Shown here: positions 47,857 to 58,204 of the stretch, in pieces
Position numbering within the stretch: position 1 is the stretch's first letter
How the letters are laid out: each line of letters opens with the position of its first letter
The notes under the pieces: model-generated
Database searches by the model: none
What the model was told of the DNA's origin: nothing
Seen by the model: the letters and a program-made list of their open reading frames with translations, nothing else
Assembly (NCBI RefSeq): GCF_900243745.1
Contig: NZ_LT984798.1
Span: 2,440,001-2,504,000 of the forward strand
Source: Desulfovibrio sp. G11
Lineage (GTDB): Bacteria; Desulfobacterota; Desulfovibrionia; Desulfovibrionales; Desulfovibrionaceae
Reading direction: 5' to 3'
DNA: 64,000 bases
Made by a program: the position numbers and the translations under genes

Positions 47857-47911
47857 TGTGTATGGAAGACGGCTGACGATGCCCCTTATGAGCACAAACA
47901 CCTTGAACCCC

Positions 47912-49234
47912 GAGGGTGTAAGAAATTTTGTGTAATCGGCCAATCATGTTACCCCGATTATCGGAGGATTGATGATGGTCGACCCCAAAGATATACCCGA
48001 TGAGTTAATTGACGCTCTGCTTGCCAACTATCAAAAGCCCGACGACCTGCTGGGAAAAAACGGCATTCTGGAACAACTGACCAAGCGAGTTATGGAGCGC
48101 GCTTTGCAAGCGGAGATGACCTACCATCTGGGGCATGAAAAACATGGCAGAGTTGCCAACGCCAGCGGCAACACCCGCAACGGCACAAGCAAAAAAACCT
48201 TGAAGGGGAAGAACGGCTCTTTGCCCATTGCGATTCCTCGAGACCGGGACGGCAGTTTTGAGCCGCAGTTGGTGGAAAAGCATCAGACCCACTGGCAAGG
48301 TTTAGATGATAGCATCATTTCGCTATATGCCCGTGGCATGAGCGTACGCGAAATCCAGGGGCATCTGAAAGAGCTGTATCACACAGACGTTTCACCGGCG
48401 CTTATCAGCGCGGTAACCGATGGAGTGGCCGAGGATGTCCGTCAATGGCAAGGCCGCCCTCTGGATGCCATTTATCCTATCCTTTACCTGGACTGCATCC
48501 ACGTTAAGGTGCGCGATTCCGGCACGGTCGGTACCAAGGCGGTGTATCTGGCCCTTGGCGTGACCATGAGCGGCGTGAAAGATTTGTTGGGTATGTGGAT
48601 CTCCCCGAACGAGGGCGCAAAGTTCTGGCTGTCCGTGGTGACGGAACTGCGAAACCGGGGAGTGCAGGACATCTTCATCGCCTGCGTGGACGGGCTTAAG
48701 GGCTTTCCGGAGGCCATTGAAAGCGTATTTCCTAAAACGCAAATCCAGCTGTGCATTGTGCATCTGGTCCGGAACAGCTTGAAATTCGTGGGCTGGAAGG
48801 AGCGTAAAACCGTTGCCGCCGACCTGAGGGAAATATACAGCTCGCCAACGGCAGAACTGGCCCAGTCAGCCCTTGAGCGCCTGGAACACAAATACAATTC
48901 CAGTTATCCGCTCATCACAAAATCCTGGCGGGCCCACTGGCAGCGGATAATCCCCTTCTTTGACTACCCGCCGGAAATCCGGAAGGTGATCTATACGACG
49001 AATGCCATAGAATCGCTGAACATGAGCCTGCGCAAGGTGACCAAAGCCAAGGGGGCTTTCCCCCACGATGAGGCCGTTTTCAAAATCTTCTGGCTGGCGC
49101 TGCGAAATATCAGCAAAAAATGGACTATGCCCATCAGGGATTGGAAGGCAGCGTTGAACAGATTCGCCATACAATTTGAGGAAAGATTTCCAACTTAATA
49201 AGTAAACCGATTACACAAAGTTATGGACACCCCC
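47912..49234 (+). mobile_element. IS256-family insertion sequence, copy B (1323 bp)
   Basis: Same length and tips as copy A, opposite orientation. Left flank tgaacccc (47904-47911) and right flank catcaatc (49235-49242) do not match each other, but they pair with the flanks of copy A, showing inversion of the DNA in between. Confidence 0.93.
47972..49198 (+). CDS. IS256-family transposase, copy B
   Basis: 408 residues, same sequence as copy A: D in DCIHVKVRD, D in FIACVDGLKG and E in TTNAIESLNMS. GGAGG at 47963-47967; start at ATG 47972 or 47975. Confidence 0.92.
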   Translation: MMVDPKDIPDELIDALLANYQKPDDLLGKNGILEQLTKRVMERALQAEMTYHLGHEKHGRVANASGNTRNGTSKKTLKGKNGSLPIAIPRDRDGSFEPQLVEKHQTHWQGLDDSIISLYARGMSVREIQGHLKELYHTDVSPALISAVTDGVAEDVRQWQGRPLDAIYPILYLDCIHVKVRDSGTVGTKAVYLALGVTMSGVKDLLGMWISPNEGAKFWLSVVTELRNRGVQDIFIACVDGLKGFPEAIESVFPKTQIQLCIVHLVRNSLKFVGWKERKTVAADLREIYSSPTAELAQSALERLEHKYNSSYPLITKSWRAHWQRIIPFFDYPPEIRKVIYTTNAIESLNMSLRKVTKAKGAFPHDEAVFKIFWLALRNISKKWTMPIRDWKAALNRFAIQFEERFPT

Positions 49235-49369
49235 CATCAATCCTCTGATATTGTAGAAGAAATACATTTTCCCGCTTCTGGAGCCGAGAAAATGAATTCT
49301 TACCCAGCTTTTTGGTGCAGATTTTTTCTTGTAGTGGGCGTGCTAAAAAACAATGCGAAAAATATTATA

Positions 49370-50696
49370 GGTTCTTCCGGGTTTTCCGTGGGTAACCCCT
49401 GTCAGGAACTGGCCGGGTAGAGGTTTAGACCGCCACAGAAGAAGTAGATGGCTGTCTTGAAATGCTCCCGGTTCCTATAACCGCAAGCCTTCCTCTTGAT
49501 GGCCATGATCTTGCTGTTGAGGCCCTCGGCCACGCCGTTGGTGATCCTGTGGCGGCAGAAGGTCAGGATGTTCTCAAGATGTCTCTGAATCAGTCCGCCC
49601 ACTTTGCGCATTGGGGCAAGATCTGACCTGTTCACCCAGACCAGCCATCGCTTCACAAAACGTCTGGCCCATCCCGTGCTCAGGTACTTCCAGACGTCGT
49701 TCAGGCTTTCCTTCATGGCCCAGGCCTTGGCCACCTTGAGGTTCGCTGTCTTCAAGGCCTCCAGGGCTGGCCGGTGTTTGTCCGGCAGATTCTCCTCCCG
49801 GTATAGCCAGAGGAATTTCGTGCCCTTGAGTCGATGGTCATCCTGACTTGTGAGTTCGCGGTGCTCTTGCTTGCGTACCCGGTCCACAGCCTCGCCTACG
49901 TGTTTCATGACGTGGAACCGATCGTGAACGATTTTCCCCGCCGCGTCCGGCACATGTTTGAGCGTAGCTTTAAAATAGGGCTCCCACATGTCCATGGCCA
50001 CGGCCTTGATCCGCTCCAACTGCGCCTTGGTGAACTGAAGGTAGTACCCCTCAAGGCTTTCGGCCTTACGCTCGTCGGCCACATACTCCACCGTGCTGCC
50101 GATCAGATCACAAACCACGGTCACATAGTCGTGCCCCTTGCGGAATGCCTTCTCGTCAACGCCAAGATACCGCGAGGGATTCGATTGCTTGCGCTCCCGG
50201 CCCCGGCGCACCGCCCTTTCCATGACACCCCATGCTTCGTCCCAGGTGATGCGCAGGATGCGCCGCGCTCCTGTTACGGTGGCGCACTCGGTCAGCACGT
50301 CGATGATCAATCGCTCCATCAATATGGTGAAACGTGCCTTGGACTCGGCCCAAGGCACGTTGACCTGAAGGACGCCATGCTCGGGGCAGTCCACTCGGGG
50401 AATCCGAGCATGCAGGAACGTCTTGAACTGGCACGTGTCCAGATGGCGCCAGACACGAGGCTCGGCATGGTCGCGGCAAGCCAGCTCTCGACCACAAGTA
50501 GGGCAAAACCAGCGAACACCAGGACCATGCTCCACGCGGATGTCTACCCGACCTTCCGCCGTGTCCAGTTCAACAGCCTCAACAAACCAGGGCTCGGTCA
50601 GCCCGAGAATCCGAAAATATAGGTCCGTATCCTTCATTGGTGCCCTCCGGGAAGGACATTAGCAGATCAGCTACCCACGGAAAACCCGGAAGAGCC
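49370..50696 (-). mobile_element. ISL3-family insertion sequence, intact copy C (1327 bp)
   Basis: Same tips as copy B. 8-bp target duplication ATATTATA at 49362-49369 and 50697-50704. The target was AT-rich non-coding DNA. Confidence 0.97.
49402..50637 (-). CDS. ISL3-family transposase, copy C
   Basis: 411 residues, identical to copy B, with the zinc finger, HTH and DDE domain complete. Confidence 0.93.
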   Translation of the reverse strand: MKDTDLYFRILGLTEPWFVEAVELDTAEGRVDIRVEHGPGVRWFCPTCGRELACRDHAEPRVWRHLDTCQFKTFLHARIPRVDCPEHGVLQVNVPWAESKARFTILMERLIIDVLTECATVTGARRILRITWDEAWGVMERAVRRGRERKQSNPSRYLGVDEKAFRKGHDYVTVVCDLIGSTVEYVADERKAESLEGYYLQFTKAQLERIKAVAMDMWEPYFKATLKHVPDAAGKIVHDRFHVMKHVGEAVDRVRKQEHRELTSQDDHRLKGTKFLWLYREENLPDKHRPALEALKTANLKVAKAWAMKESLNDVWKYLSTGWARRFVKRWLVWVNRSDLAPMRKVGGLIQRHLENILTFCRHRITNGVAEGLNSKIMAIKRKACGYRNREHFKTAIYFFCGGLNLYPASS

Positions 50697-50707
50697 ATAT
50701 TATATAA

Positions 50708-51789
50708 CGCGGTTTCAAGTTCAAAGTGCAACACCCAGTCCTTGGGTATTGGCGTCTTCTAAAAAAACTTCATAGGGTGTCTTAAACCCAAGGCATTTTC
50801 TAGGCCGCCAGTTCAAGCGGCACATTGCCGCTATGATCTCATCTTGCGTGACCGATGCCAAGCTTACCCCCTTGGGGAAGTATTGGCGTAGAAGGCCATT
50901 GGAGTTCTCGTTCAAGCCACGCTCCCACGAATGGTAGGGGTGCGCAAAAAATCCCTGAGCCTCGAGTGTAGCTGACACATCGGCATGGTAGCTGAACTCC
51001 TTGCCGTTATCATAGGTAATAGTCTGAACAAAGTCCTTAATGGGTGTCAAGAGTCCTTCAATGACCCGCCTTACTTCGCTGGCGCTTTTGTTGGGAGCCT
51101 TGCCAAACAGGAAAAGACGACTTTTACGCTCTGCAAGTGTCACCAAAACGGGGCCTCCTTTACTGCCTTCAACGGTATCAGCCTCCCAATCACCAAGGCG
51201 TGAGCGCTCGGCAACAATGGACGGGCGTATGTCTATGCTGATACGCCCCTTGATTTGACCTCGTCTGTCGGGTTTGCCATATCGTCGTTTGCGTTTGCGC
51301 TGGCAGCGCAAATGGCTGTGCAGCGTTCCTCCTCGTTTTTTGTCCGCCAGAATGTACTGGTAAATCCATTCATGACTGAGGGCAAAACCTTTGCGTTTGA
51401 GAACTCCAGAGATTTGCTCCGGACTGAAGTCCTGGTGCAGACACTGTTCAACATACGTCCATACCTCAAGGCCAATGCGCTTCTTCCCTTTACTGGTCTG
51501 CCTTTTCTGACTGCGCTTGTGTGCCTGCCTGTAGCGGTAGCCACGCGCCCCGGTATTTCGCGCAAGTTCGCGGCTTACAGTTGAGACGCTACGGCCTATC
51601 GCTTTGGCTATGGCCCTCAGTGACGTTCCACTTTTCACTGCCTGGCAGATGTAGTACCGTTCTTCCCTGGCAAGGTGTGCATAGCCCATACGCCCCTCAA
51701 TCTTTGGTTGGATGGAGAGGCTAAAGTGCTATACCACCTTGCCTTTTCATTCAACCTTGAGGGTGTTGCACTTGCAAGTTGAATCCGCC
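50708..51789 (-). mobile_element. IS30-family insertion sequence, copy 3 (1082 bp)
   Basis: Tips as in copy 1; 3-bp target duplication TAA at 50705-50707 and 51790-51792. It begins one triplet beyond the duplication of the neighbouring ISL3 copy C. Confidence 0.93.
50721..51689 (-). CDS. IS30-family transposase, copy 3
   Basis: 322 residues; HTH and DDE motifs intact (GDWEADTVEGS, TYDNGKEFSYH). Differs from copy 1 by one visible substitution (RQTSKGKKR). Confidence 0.92.
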   Translation of the reverse strand: MGYAHLAREERYYICQAVKSGTSLRAIAKAIGRSVSTVSRELARNTGARGYRYRQAHKRSQKRQTSKGKKRIGLEVWTYVEQCLHQDFSPEQISGVLKRKGFALSHEWIYQYILADKKRGGTLHSHLRCQRKRKRRYGKPDRRGQIKGRISIDIRPSIVAERSRLGDWEADTVEGSKGGPVLVTLAERKSRLFLFGKAPNKSASEVRRVIEGLLTPIKDFVQTITYDNGKEFSYHADVSATLEAQGFFAHPYHSWERGLNENSNGLLRQYFPKGVSLASVTQDEIIAAMCRLNWRPRKCLGFKTPYEVFLEDANTQGLGVAL

Positions 51790-52488
51790 TAACTATATAT
51801 TGTGAAATTATTTTTAATATTGTTATAGCGCTGATGTTTTACAATGAAAATATTTTATATTGAATGGTTATACTGTTCAGCCATAGTATTTTTACTGTAT
51901 TTTTTAAAAAAATAGTAAAATTAAATAATTTATTGTGCAATAAAATTTTAGATTGTATTTTAAACTGTTAAAAATAGTGCAACCGTTATTATGAACACTA
52001 TGTGCCTGTTTGCTTGTGCGAAACATCATTTCAAAAAAAATGCAATCTACAGAAAAAATTGAGGTATTAAAATTTGTCCGAGGAACGCCTGTTCACGAAA
52101 ATGAAAAATAGCGTGTAAATCATATTTTTTTAAGCACAGTTTTTAGAAAGCCGAGATCTCCAATATGCTGTATTTATTGTTAATATATTTCATTTCAGAG
52201 TTAATTGCTACCAGATATATACCGCTGTTGATGTATAAAAATGCTCTATAAACTCACCAAGGGGGCTGGTATTTAGAGCAAAAAATTGTTAATGGTAAGC
52301 TCTATCAAAAAATACCATGCGATATTGTGAGTTTGTATTGTTCACGCAAAATATATCCTTCGGCAGGGCATTTTTTTTGATTGTTGAAAATACTCACTGC
52401 TTCTATTCTGCCGGTTCGGTTGTCAGGGGCAAAAGATGACTTATAAAGCATCTTTATGGTACATTCTTTGTCAGGTGAGAGATGCTCT
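51790..52488. other. AT-rich leader region before the complex I operon
   Basis: 700 bp of AT-rich DNA without a gene. It must hold the promoter of the operon that starts at 52489, but no clear -35/-10 or -24/-12 pair stands out. The word tgtcagg occurs twice (near 52421 and 52470) just before the first gene and could be part of a regulator site. Confidence 0.5.
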
Positions 52489-54603
52489 ATGAATGGTAAT
52501 CAACTTACCCACAGTGTCTGCGGCATGTGTTCAGCGCGTTGCCCCATTACGGTTGAGACCTGTAATGACACTGTAAAAATGCTTTACGGCAACCTGCAAA
52601 GCCCTCTGAAGGGTGCATTATGCGCTCGTGGTGTGGCCGGAAAAGCTCTTCTTGAAGACAATGAGCGTCCACAGTCGCCACTTATTCGCCAGGGGGCGCG
52701 CGGCGAAGGAAAATGGCGTGCCGTGTCCTGGGACGAAGCTTTGGACCACGTTGCGCAAAAAATCACCGAAGCTCAAAACAGGTACGGCAGGCAGACCGTT
52801 CTCTGGTCTGACCGAGAGGGGCCTTTTACCGACCTCAGCCGGGGATTCATGCGCGGTCTTGGTTCGCCCAACGTCTGTTCGCACAGTCCTTCCTGTGATC
52901 TTAACGCGCATCATGCTTGCAAGGCCGTGCTGGGTCTGGGGCGCGGCATGACCGTGTATGATTTTGCCAATGCCAAGCATATTGTTCTGCAGACGCGCAA
53001 TATCTTTGAAGCCATCAATCTTGGCGAGGCGCGCACAGTCATGCAGGCTCTGCGCAAGGGATGCAAGCTTACCGTCATTGACATCAGACAAAACGTGACT
53101 TCTTCCAAGGCAGACAAGTTCCATATCATCCGCCCCGGTACGGACTACGCCTTCAATCTGGCTGTCATCAATACCCTGATCAGCGAAAATCTGTACAACA
53201 AGGAATATGTCCGCGCTCATACCACGGGTTTTGATGCGCTGGCCGCCTTTGTGGCCCCATATACGGCGCAGTGGGCGGCGCAGGAGTGCGGTATCGAGCC
53301 GCGGGCCATCACCGATCTCGCGCACGCGCTGGCTGCCGCGGCCCCCCAGGTTATCTGGCATCCGGGGTGGATGACGTCGCGCTACGCCGATTCGTTTCAG
53401 GTGGGGCGCACGGCGCTGGTCATTACGGCGCTTTTGGGCGGCACGGGCGCCAAGGGCGGCATTGTGCCCGGGCGGACTCCCAAGGACTGCGGCAAGTCCG
53501 GACTCAAGAAGTTTGTGGACCTGTATCCTGCTGTCAAATTGCCCAGAGCCGACGGGCTTGGTTTTGAGAACAAGGCTTTTGATCCGGGCAAAGGGCTGCT
53601 GCACAAGGCTTTTGATGCTATCAGCAGCCCCCCGGAAGGTGTGCCGCCGGTCAAGGTTTACATGGCCTGGCGCCATGACCCCTTGCAGGGTTTTCCCGAC
53701 CCCGATGCCCTCAAGAAAAAGCTGGACGGCCTGGATCTTCTGGTCAGCACCACGTTTTCCTGGTCCGACACGGCCTGGTATGCCGATGTGGTTTTACCCA
53801 TGTCCACCTATCTTGAAAGAGAAAGCATCATCGCAGGCAAAAACGGTCTCAAACCGCAGTTTTTTGTGCGCCGCCGGGCCGTGCAGCCCCGCTATGACAC
53901 CCGTGCCGACTGGGAGATCATCAGTGGTCTGTCCCGTCGGCTCGGCCTGGACAGTCTGGTTTTTGACAGCGCCGAGGCGGTCTGGAACTTCCAGCTTGAA
54001 GGCACGGGGCTGACCATAGAAGATTTTGACGCCAAGGGCTTTATATCCCTCACGGACGATGCCCTGTACGTTGATCAGTCCACATATGCCTTTCCCACCG
54101 GCTCCGGCAAGGTTGAACTGAGCAGCGAAAGTTACGGCAAAGGGTTTGCCGAAAATGCGGGCATCAGCATGCTGCCTCCGTACATTTCGCCCCAGTCGCC
54201 GCCGGAAGGAACCTTTCGTATCACCTTCGGGCGTGTGGCCGTGCACACGCAGGGGCATACAGTCAATAATCCCCTGCTGTACGAGCAGGTTCCGGAAAAT
54301 ACGGTGTGGATCAATACTGACAGCGCCAAAAGGGCAGGATTAAAACCCGGCGACCGGGTGCGGGTGCTCGATGCCAGGGGCGGCAATATGGGCGAGGCAG
54401 GCATCAAGATCACGGCCTTTATCCACCCCGAGGCGGTGTTTGTCGTGCATGGCTTCGGCCATGACCTGCCGTGCGAGAGCCTGGCTGTGGACAAGGGCAT
54501 TGCCGACAACAAGTGCCTCAAGGGCGGGCTGGATCTGCAGGATCAGGGCGGTGGCGGCCTGTCGCTGCAAGAACACTTCGTTTCGCTTGAGAAAGTGGGC
54601 TAG
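52489..54603 (+). CDS. Molybdopterin oxidoreductase linked to the complex I operon
   Basis: A 704-residue protein of the DMSO-reductase superfamily. N-terminal 4Fe-4S motif at C11, C14, C18 and C45 (VCGMCSARCPI and GALCARG). The molybdenum/tungsten ligand is probably the Cys in HSPSCDLNAH. MGD-binding blocks include VNNPLLYEQ-type 'HTVNNPLLYEQ' and the C-terminal MopB domain (TDSAKRAGLKPGDRVRVL). No Tat leader, so it is cytoplasmic. Closest in layout to thiosulfate/polysulfide reductase and formate dehydrogenase catalytic subunits. It is the first gene of an operon with a four-cluster ferredoxin and nuoA-D, H-M and stands where nuoEFG are absent, so it may feed complex I. Substrate unknown. 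Start at ATG 52489. Confidence 0.85.
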   Translation: MNGNQLTHSVCGMCSARCPITVETCNDTVKMLYGNLQSPLKGALCARGVAGKALLEDNERPQSPLIRQGARGEGKWRAVSWDEALDHVAQKITEAQNRYGRQTVLWSDREGPFTDLSRGFMRGLGSPNVCSHSPSCDLNAHHACKAVLGLGRGMTVYDFANAKHIVLQTRNIFEAINLGEARTVMQALRKGCKLTVIDIRQNVTSSKADKFHIIRPGTDYAFNLAVINTLISENLYNKEYVRAHTTGFDALAAFVAPYTAQWAAQECGIEPRAITDLAHALAAAAPQVIWHPGWMTSRYADSFQVGRTALVITALLGGTGAKGGIVPGRTPKDCGKSGLKKFVDLYPAVKLPRADGLGFENKAFDPGKGLLHKAFDAISSPPEGVPPVKVYMAWRHDPLQGFPDPDALKKKLDGLDLLVSTTFSWSDTAWYADVVLPMSTYLERESIIAGKNGLKPQFFVRRRAVQPRYDTRADWEIISGLSRRLGLDSLVFDSAEAVWNFQLEGTGLTIEDFDAKGFISLTDDALYVDQSTYAFPTGSGKVELSSESYGKGFAENAGISMLPPYISPQSPPEGTFRITFGRVAVHTQGHTVNNPLLYEQVPENTVWINTDSAKRAGLKPGDRVRVLDARGGNMGEAGIKITAFIHPEAVFVVHGFGHDLPCESLAVDKGIADNKCLKGGLDLQDQGGGGLSLQEHFVSLEKVG

Positions 54604-54687
54604 CTGCGGCGGATACAGCCGGGCAGTCTAACCATATCCGGTTTGCAAGCTATGGGGGCGTGAACCCCGGAATAGCGGAGGATGTTT

Positions 54688-55194
54688 ATGAGCAAGTATG
54701 TCGTCACCCACAACTCTGCGGAATGCATCGGCTGCAAGGCCTGTGAAGTGCAGTGTCGCAGTCTGCATAACGGCGGCGCCGGCGCATTTTTTTGCCGTAT
54801 TCTCACCGTGGAGCAGAGCGAGCCGCGCCCAGGGCTGGGTTTTGTCTATACATCCTGTTTTCATTGCGAAAACCCCTGGTGCGTAAAGGCTTGTCCCACG
54901 GGGGCCATGCGCCGCCGCGAGGACGGCATCGTCTATGTGGAAAAAAAATTCTGCGTGGGCTGCAAGGCGTGCATTACCGCCTGCCCGTGGGCCGCACCCC
55001 AGTGGAATCCCGATACCGGCAAGGTGGACAAGTGCGACCTGTGCCGCGACCGCATAGACCAGGGGCTGCGCCCGGCCTGTGTGACGACCTGCGCCATGAG
55101 CTGCCTGGGATTCACGGTTCCCTCCGAGGCCAGCCAGGAGCGGCGGCAGCATTTTGCGGAGCAGATACAGAAACTCCGGCCCACGACGCGCTGA
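54688..55194 (+). CDS. Four-cluster 4Fe-4S electron-transfer subunit
   Basis: A 168-residue DmsB/PsrB/HycB-type protein. Four Cys sets are visible: CIGCKACEVQC, CFHCENPWCVKACPTG, CVGCKACITACPW and CDLCRDRIDQGLRPACVTTC. It is the usual electron-transfer partner of a molybdopterin enzyme such as the one encoded 84 bp upstream. GGAGG 7 nt before ATG 54688; an ATG two codons earlier is less well placed. There is no membrane anchor gene of the NrfD/PsrC type next to it; the membrane partner appears to be complex I. Confidence 0.9.
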   Translation: MSKYVVTHNSAECIGCKACEVQCRSLHNGGAGAFFCRILTVEQSEPRPGLGFVYTSCFHCENPWCVKACPTGAMRRREDGIVYVEKKFCVGCKACITACPWAAPQWNPDTGKVDKCDLCRDRIDQGLRPACVTTCAMSCLGFTVPSEASQERRQHFAEQIQKLRPTTR

Positions 55195-55349
55195 AAGCAG
55201 GGTCTTTACCCTGCCGTTTGCTGCGCAGTGCAGGGGCGGCAATCTGGCGCACAAAGGCGCGCCTCTGTGCCGGAAGCGCGGCTCACGAAGCCCGGCAACG
55301 TCCGGTGCGGTGAAAGCGAAAAATTGTGAAGGAAAGCAAGGTGGCTACC

Positions 55350-55724
55350 ATGGTGCATACAACAGCCGGTCAAGAATATCTTGCCGTACTGCTGCTCATT
55401 ATCATCACACTGCTTTTTGGTCTGATCACGCTTTTTGTGGGGCGCTTTTTCCGCATGAGCAGGCCTTATCCGGAAAAGCTTGTGGCCTATGAATCGGGCA
55501 ACGAACCTACGGCTGAACCGCGAACGCGTTTTTCCATCAAGTTTTATTACGTAGCTATACTGTTTGTCATTATCGATGTGGAGGCCATCTATCTTTATAC
55601 CTGGGCCGTGGAGTTTGTGCGCCTTGGCAGCCTTGGCATGGTGGAGATGTTCACCTTTATGGCTCTGCTGGTTCTCGGCTACCTGTATGCCTGGAAGAAG
55701 GGGGCGTTCCAATGGGTGAAGTAG
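55350..55724 (+). CDS. nuoA: Complex I subunit A
   Basis: A 124-residue membrane protein with three helices. Family marks: [15 protein letters not shown] and [20 protein letters not shown]. Start at ATG 55350 after AAGGTGG; a GTG at 55326 would add eight residues. Overlaps nuoB by 13 bp. Confidence 0.92.
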   Translation: MVHTTAGQEYLAVLLLIIITLLFGLITLFVGRFFRMSRPYPEKLVAYESGNEPTAEPRTRFSIKFYYVAILFVIIDVEAIYLYTWAVEFVRLGSLGMVEMFTFMALLVLGYLYAWKKGAFQWVK

Positions 55725-56263
55725 TCACAAAGTCCGGGGGGGCTGTGCACACCGGCGGGCAGCCCCTTGAGGTCAGTAAGGACGGCCTGCGTTTTTTTCC
55801 CGGCGCAGGCGCTGTTATCGGGCCGCTCAACGCTCTTGTGAACTGGGGCAGGGCGGGGTCCATCTGGCCCGTGACCTTTGGGCTGGCCTGCTGTGCCATT
55901 GAAATGATGGCTACCGGGGCAGCCCACCACGATCTTGACCGTTTCGGCATTATTTTTCGTGCCAGCCCCCGGCAGGCAGACTGCATGGTGGTGGCGGGCA
56001 CGTTAAGCAAAAAAATGGCTCCGGTGCTGCGCCGCGTATACGACCAGATGCCCGAACCGCGCTACGTGCTCGCCATGGGCAGTTGTGCGTGTAGCGGCGG
56101 CCTGTTTCAGTCTTACGCCGTGACCCAGGGCGTGGACCAGATTGTGCCTGTGGATGTTTACGTGCCCGGCTGTCCTCCGCGCCCGGAGGCGCTGTTTGAC
56201 GGGTTTATCCGGCTTCAGGAGATCATCAACAAGGAGCAGATGCGATGGAGTCCCTGGAGATAG
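55712..56263 (+). CDS. nuoB: Complex I subunit B (N2 cluster)
   Basis: A 183-residue protein. The N2 4Fe-4S ligands are all present: [18 protein letters not shown] and [10 protein letters not shown]. It hands electrons to quinone. Overlaps nuoC by 19 bp, so the two are translationally coupled. Confidence 0.95.
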   Translation: MGEVVTKSGGAVHTGGQPLEVSKDGLRFFPGAGAVIGPLNALVNWGRAGSIWPVTFGLACCAIEMMATGAAHHDLDRFGIIFRASPRQADCMVVAGTLSKKMAPVLRRVYDQMPEPRYVLAMGSCACSGGLFQSYAVTQGVDQIVPVDVYVPGCPPRPEALFDGFIRLQEIINKEQMRWSPWR

Positions 56264-56805
56264 CGGACCGCCTGCGCGGGTTTTTTCCTGAAGAAGTGCT
56301 GGACGTGCGCGAGTTTCGGGGGCAGCTGGCGGTTCTGGTGCGGTCCGGCCGCATTCTGGAACTGCTGGCCTACCTGCGCGACGTTCTTGACATGCGGCAC
56401 CTGCAAGCCCTGTGTGGCGTGGATAACAGCCGCAGAAACGAACCGGGCCTGAGTCCTTTTGAAGTGGTCTACCATCTTTACTCCATCAGGCAGCGCCATG
56501 GCATCCGCCTGCGGGCCATGGTGGACGATCCTGAGGAAGGCATTGATTCGGCCGTACCGCTCTGGACCGGGGCCAACTGGCTGGAGCGGGAAACCTGGGA
56601 CCTTGTGGGCATACATTTCAGGGGACATCCGGATTTGCGTCGCATCCTTCTGCCCGATGACTGGCAGGGGCATCCGCTGCGCAAGGAATATCCCGTGAAA
56701 ATCCCGGCCCGGGGGCATGAGGAATGGGAGGGCCTGACAGCCCTGCGCAAGCGCGCCGCAGAACTGGACGCCCTGAGCTGGCAGGGGGGGGCAAGGCATG
56801 AGTAA
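56245..56805 (+). CDS. nuoC: Complex I subunit C
   Basis: A 186-residue 30-kDa-type subunit. The signature [19 protein letters not shown] is followed by [26 protein letters not shown] 8 nt before the ATG. Overlaps nuoD by 8 bp. Confidence 0.94.
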   Translation: MESLEIADRLRGFFPEEVLDVREFRGQLAVLVRSGRILELLAYLRDVLDMRHLQALCGVDNSRRNEPGLSPFEVVYHLYSIRQRHGIRLRAMVDDPEEGIDSAVPLWTGANWLERETWDLVGIHFRGHPDLRRILLPDDWQGHPLRKEYPVKIPARGHEEWEGLTALRKRAAELDALSWQGGARHE

Positions 56806-58123
56806 GCAGCGCAAGCAGCATGTGGAGTGCGCCGTGCCCCACGGCCAGCCTACGGGCAGGCTTTCGGCCGAGGAACTGAGCGGTCTTGAGCAGAGCGATA
56901 TTGCCTGCGTCAACTGCCTTGACGACAACGATTTTGACGACGCAGATTTTGACGACCGCACCAGCCTGCGCATGGGACCGCAGCATCCGGCCACACACGG
57001 CGTTTTGCGGGTGGACCTTGAGCTTGAGGGCGAAACCATCGTGCATTGCGACCCGCAGGTCGGGTATCTGCACCGGGGATTTGAAAAACTGGCGGAAAAG
57101 TTCACCTATGCCCAGGCCCTGACGCTTACGGACCGACTGGACTATATCGCGGCCATGTCCAACAACACAGGCTATTGCCTGGCGGTGGAAAAGCTGCTGG
57201 GTATTGAAGCGCCCCTGCGCGCCCGGTACATCCGCACCATTGCCTGCGAAATGTCGCGCATCAGTTCACATTTGCTGTGGCTTGCCACCCACGCCCTGGA
57301 TATCGGGGCCATGACGGTTTTTCTTTACTGCTTCCGTGAGCGCGAAATGCTGCTCAATCTTTTTGAAGACCTGTGCGGCGCGCGGCTTACCCTGACGTAT
57401 CCGCGCATCGGCGGTGTGCGGCAGGACGTGAGCGGCAGGTTCATGAGCGGCCTTCAGGATTTTGTAAACATTTTCCCCGGCCGTATTGTGGAATACGAGA
57501 CCCTGCTGGATACCAACCGCATCTGGCTCAAGCGCACCGTTGGCGTGGGCAAGGTCAGCGCGGATGAAGCCCTGTCGTTGGGTCTTACCGGGGCCTGTCT
57601 GCGCGGTTCCGGCGTGGATTATGACGTGCGCCGCCATGCGCCCTATGATGCGTATGCCCTGCTGGACTTTGCAGTTCCTCTGGGTGCTGACGGGGATATC
57701 TACGCCCGTTATCGCTGTCGTATGGAGGAACTGCGCCAGTCTACGCACATTCTGCAGCAGTGCATCGACGCCATGCCTCCCGGCCCCACGCTGGCCGAAG
57801 ACTCCCCGGATCTGCTCATGCCGCCGTCACGCTGGCACGGCACGCCCGAAACCACCCTTTACGGCGGTGGGCTGCGCGCCGTTATGCGTGACAGAAATAT
57901 CTACATGGCGGGCGATGTATTTGTATCCACAGAAGTCCCCAAGGGAGAACTGGGTTTCTACTTCATCTCCAACGGCAGCAGCCGCCCGTACCGCATGCAT
58001 GTACGTGCGCCGTCTTTCATACACATCGGCGCGCTGGCAAGCATCGCCAGGGGCGGGCTTATCGCCGACCTGATCGCAAATATCGGAAGTCTGGACGTGG
58101 TGCTGGGCGAATCGGACCGCTGA
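56798..58123 (+). CDS. nuoD: Complex I subunit D
   Basis: A 441-residue 49-kDa-type subunit that forms the quinone pocket with NuoB. Signature LRMGPQHPATHGVLRVDLEL, preceded by an unusual 60-residue N-terminal extension with an Asp-rich run (DDNDFDDADFDD). NiFe-type ligands are absent, as expected for complex I. Conserved ISSHLLWLATHALDIGAMT follows. Confidence 0.95.
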   Translation: MSKQRKQHVECAVPHGQPTGRLSAEELSGLEQSDIACVNCLDDNDFDDADFDDRTSLRMGPQHPATHGVLRVDLELEGETIVHCDPQVGYLHRGFEKLAEKFTYAQALTLTDRLDYIAAMSNNTGYCLAVEKLLGIEAPLRARYIRTIACEMSRISSHLLWLATHALDIGAMTVFLYCFREREMLLNLFEDLCGARLTLTYPRIGGVRQDVSGRFMSGLQDFVNIFPGRIVEYETLLDTNRIWLKRTVGVGKVSADEALSLGLTGACLRGSGVDYDVRRHAPYDAYALLDFAVPLGADGDIYARYRCRMEELRQSTHILQQCIDAMPPGPTLAEDSPDLLMPPSRWHGTPETTLYGGGLRAVMRDRNIYMAGDVFVSTEVPKGELGFYFISNGSSRPYRMHVRAPSFIHIGALASIARGGLIADLIANIGSLDVVLGESDR

Positions 58124-58204
58124 AGCCCGACGCGGCATGCCCGCGTACGCCCGGCGGCTTGTAGGCGCAACATGACAAAACGGGTCTGAAACAGGACAAG
58201 CCAT

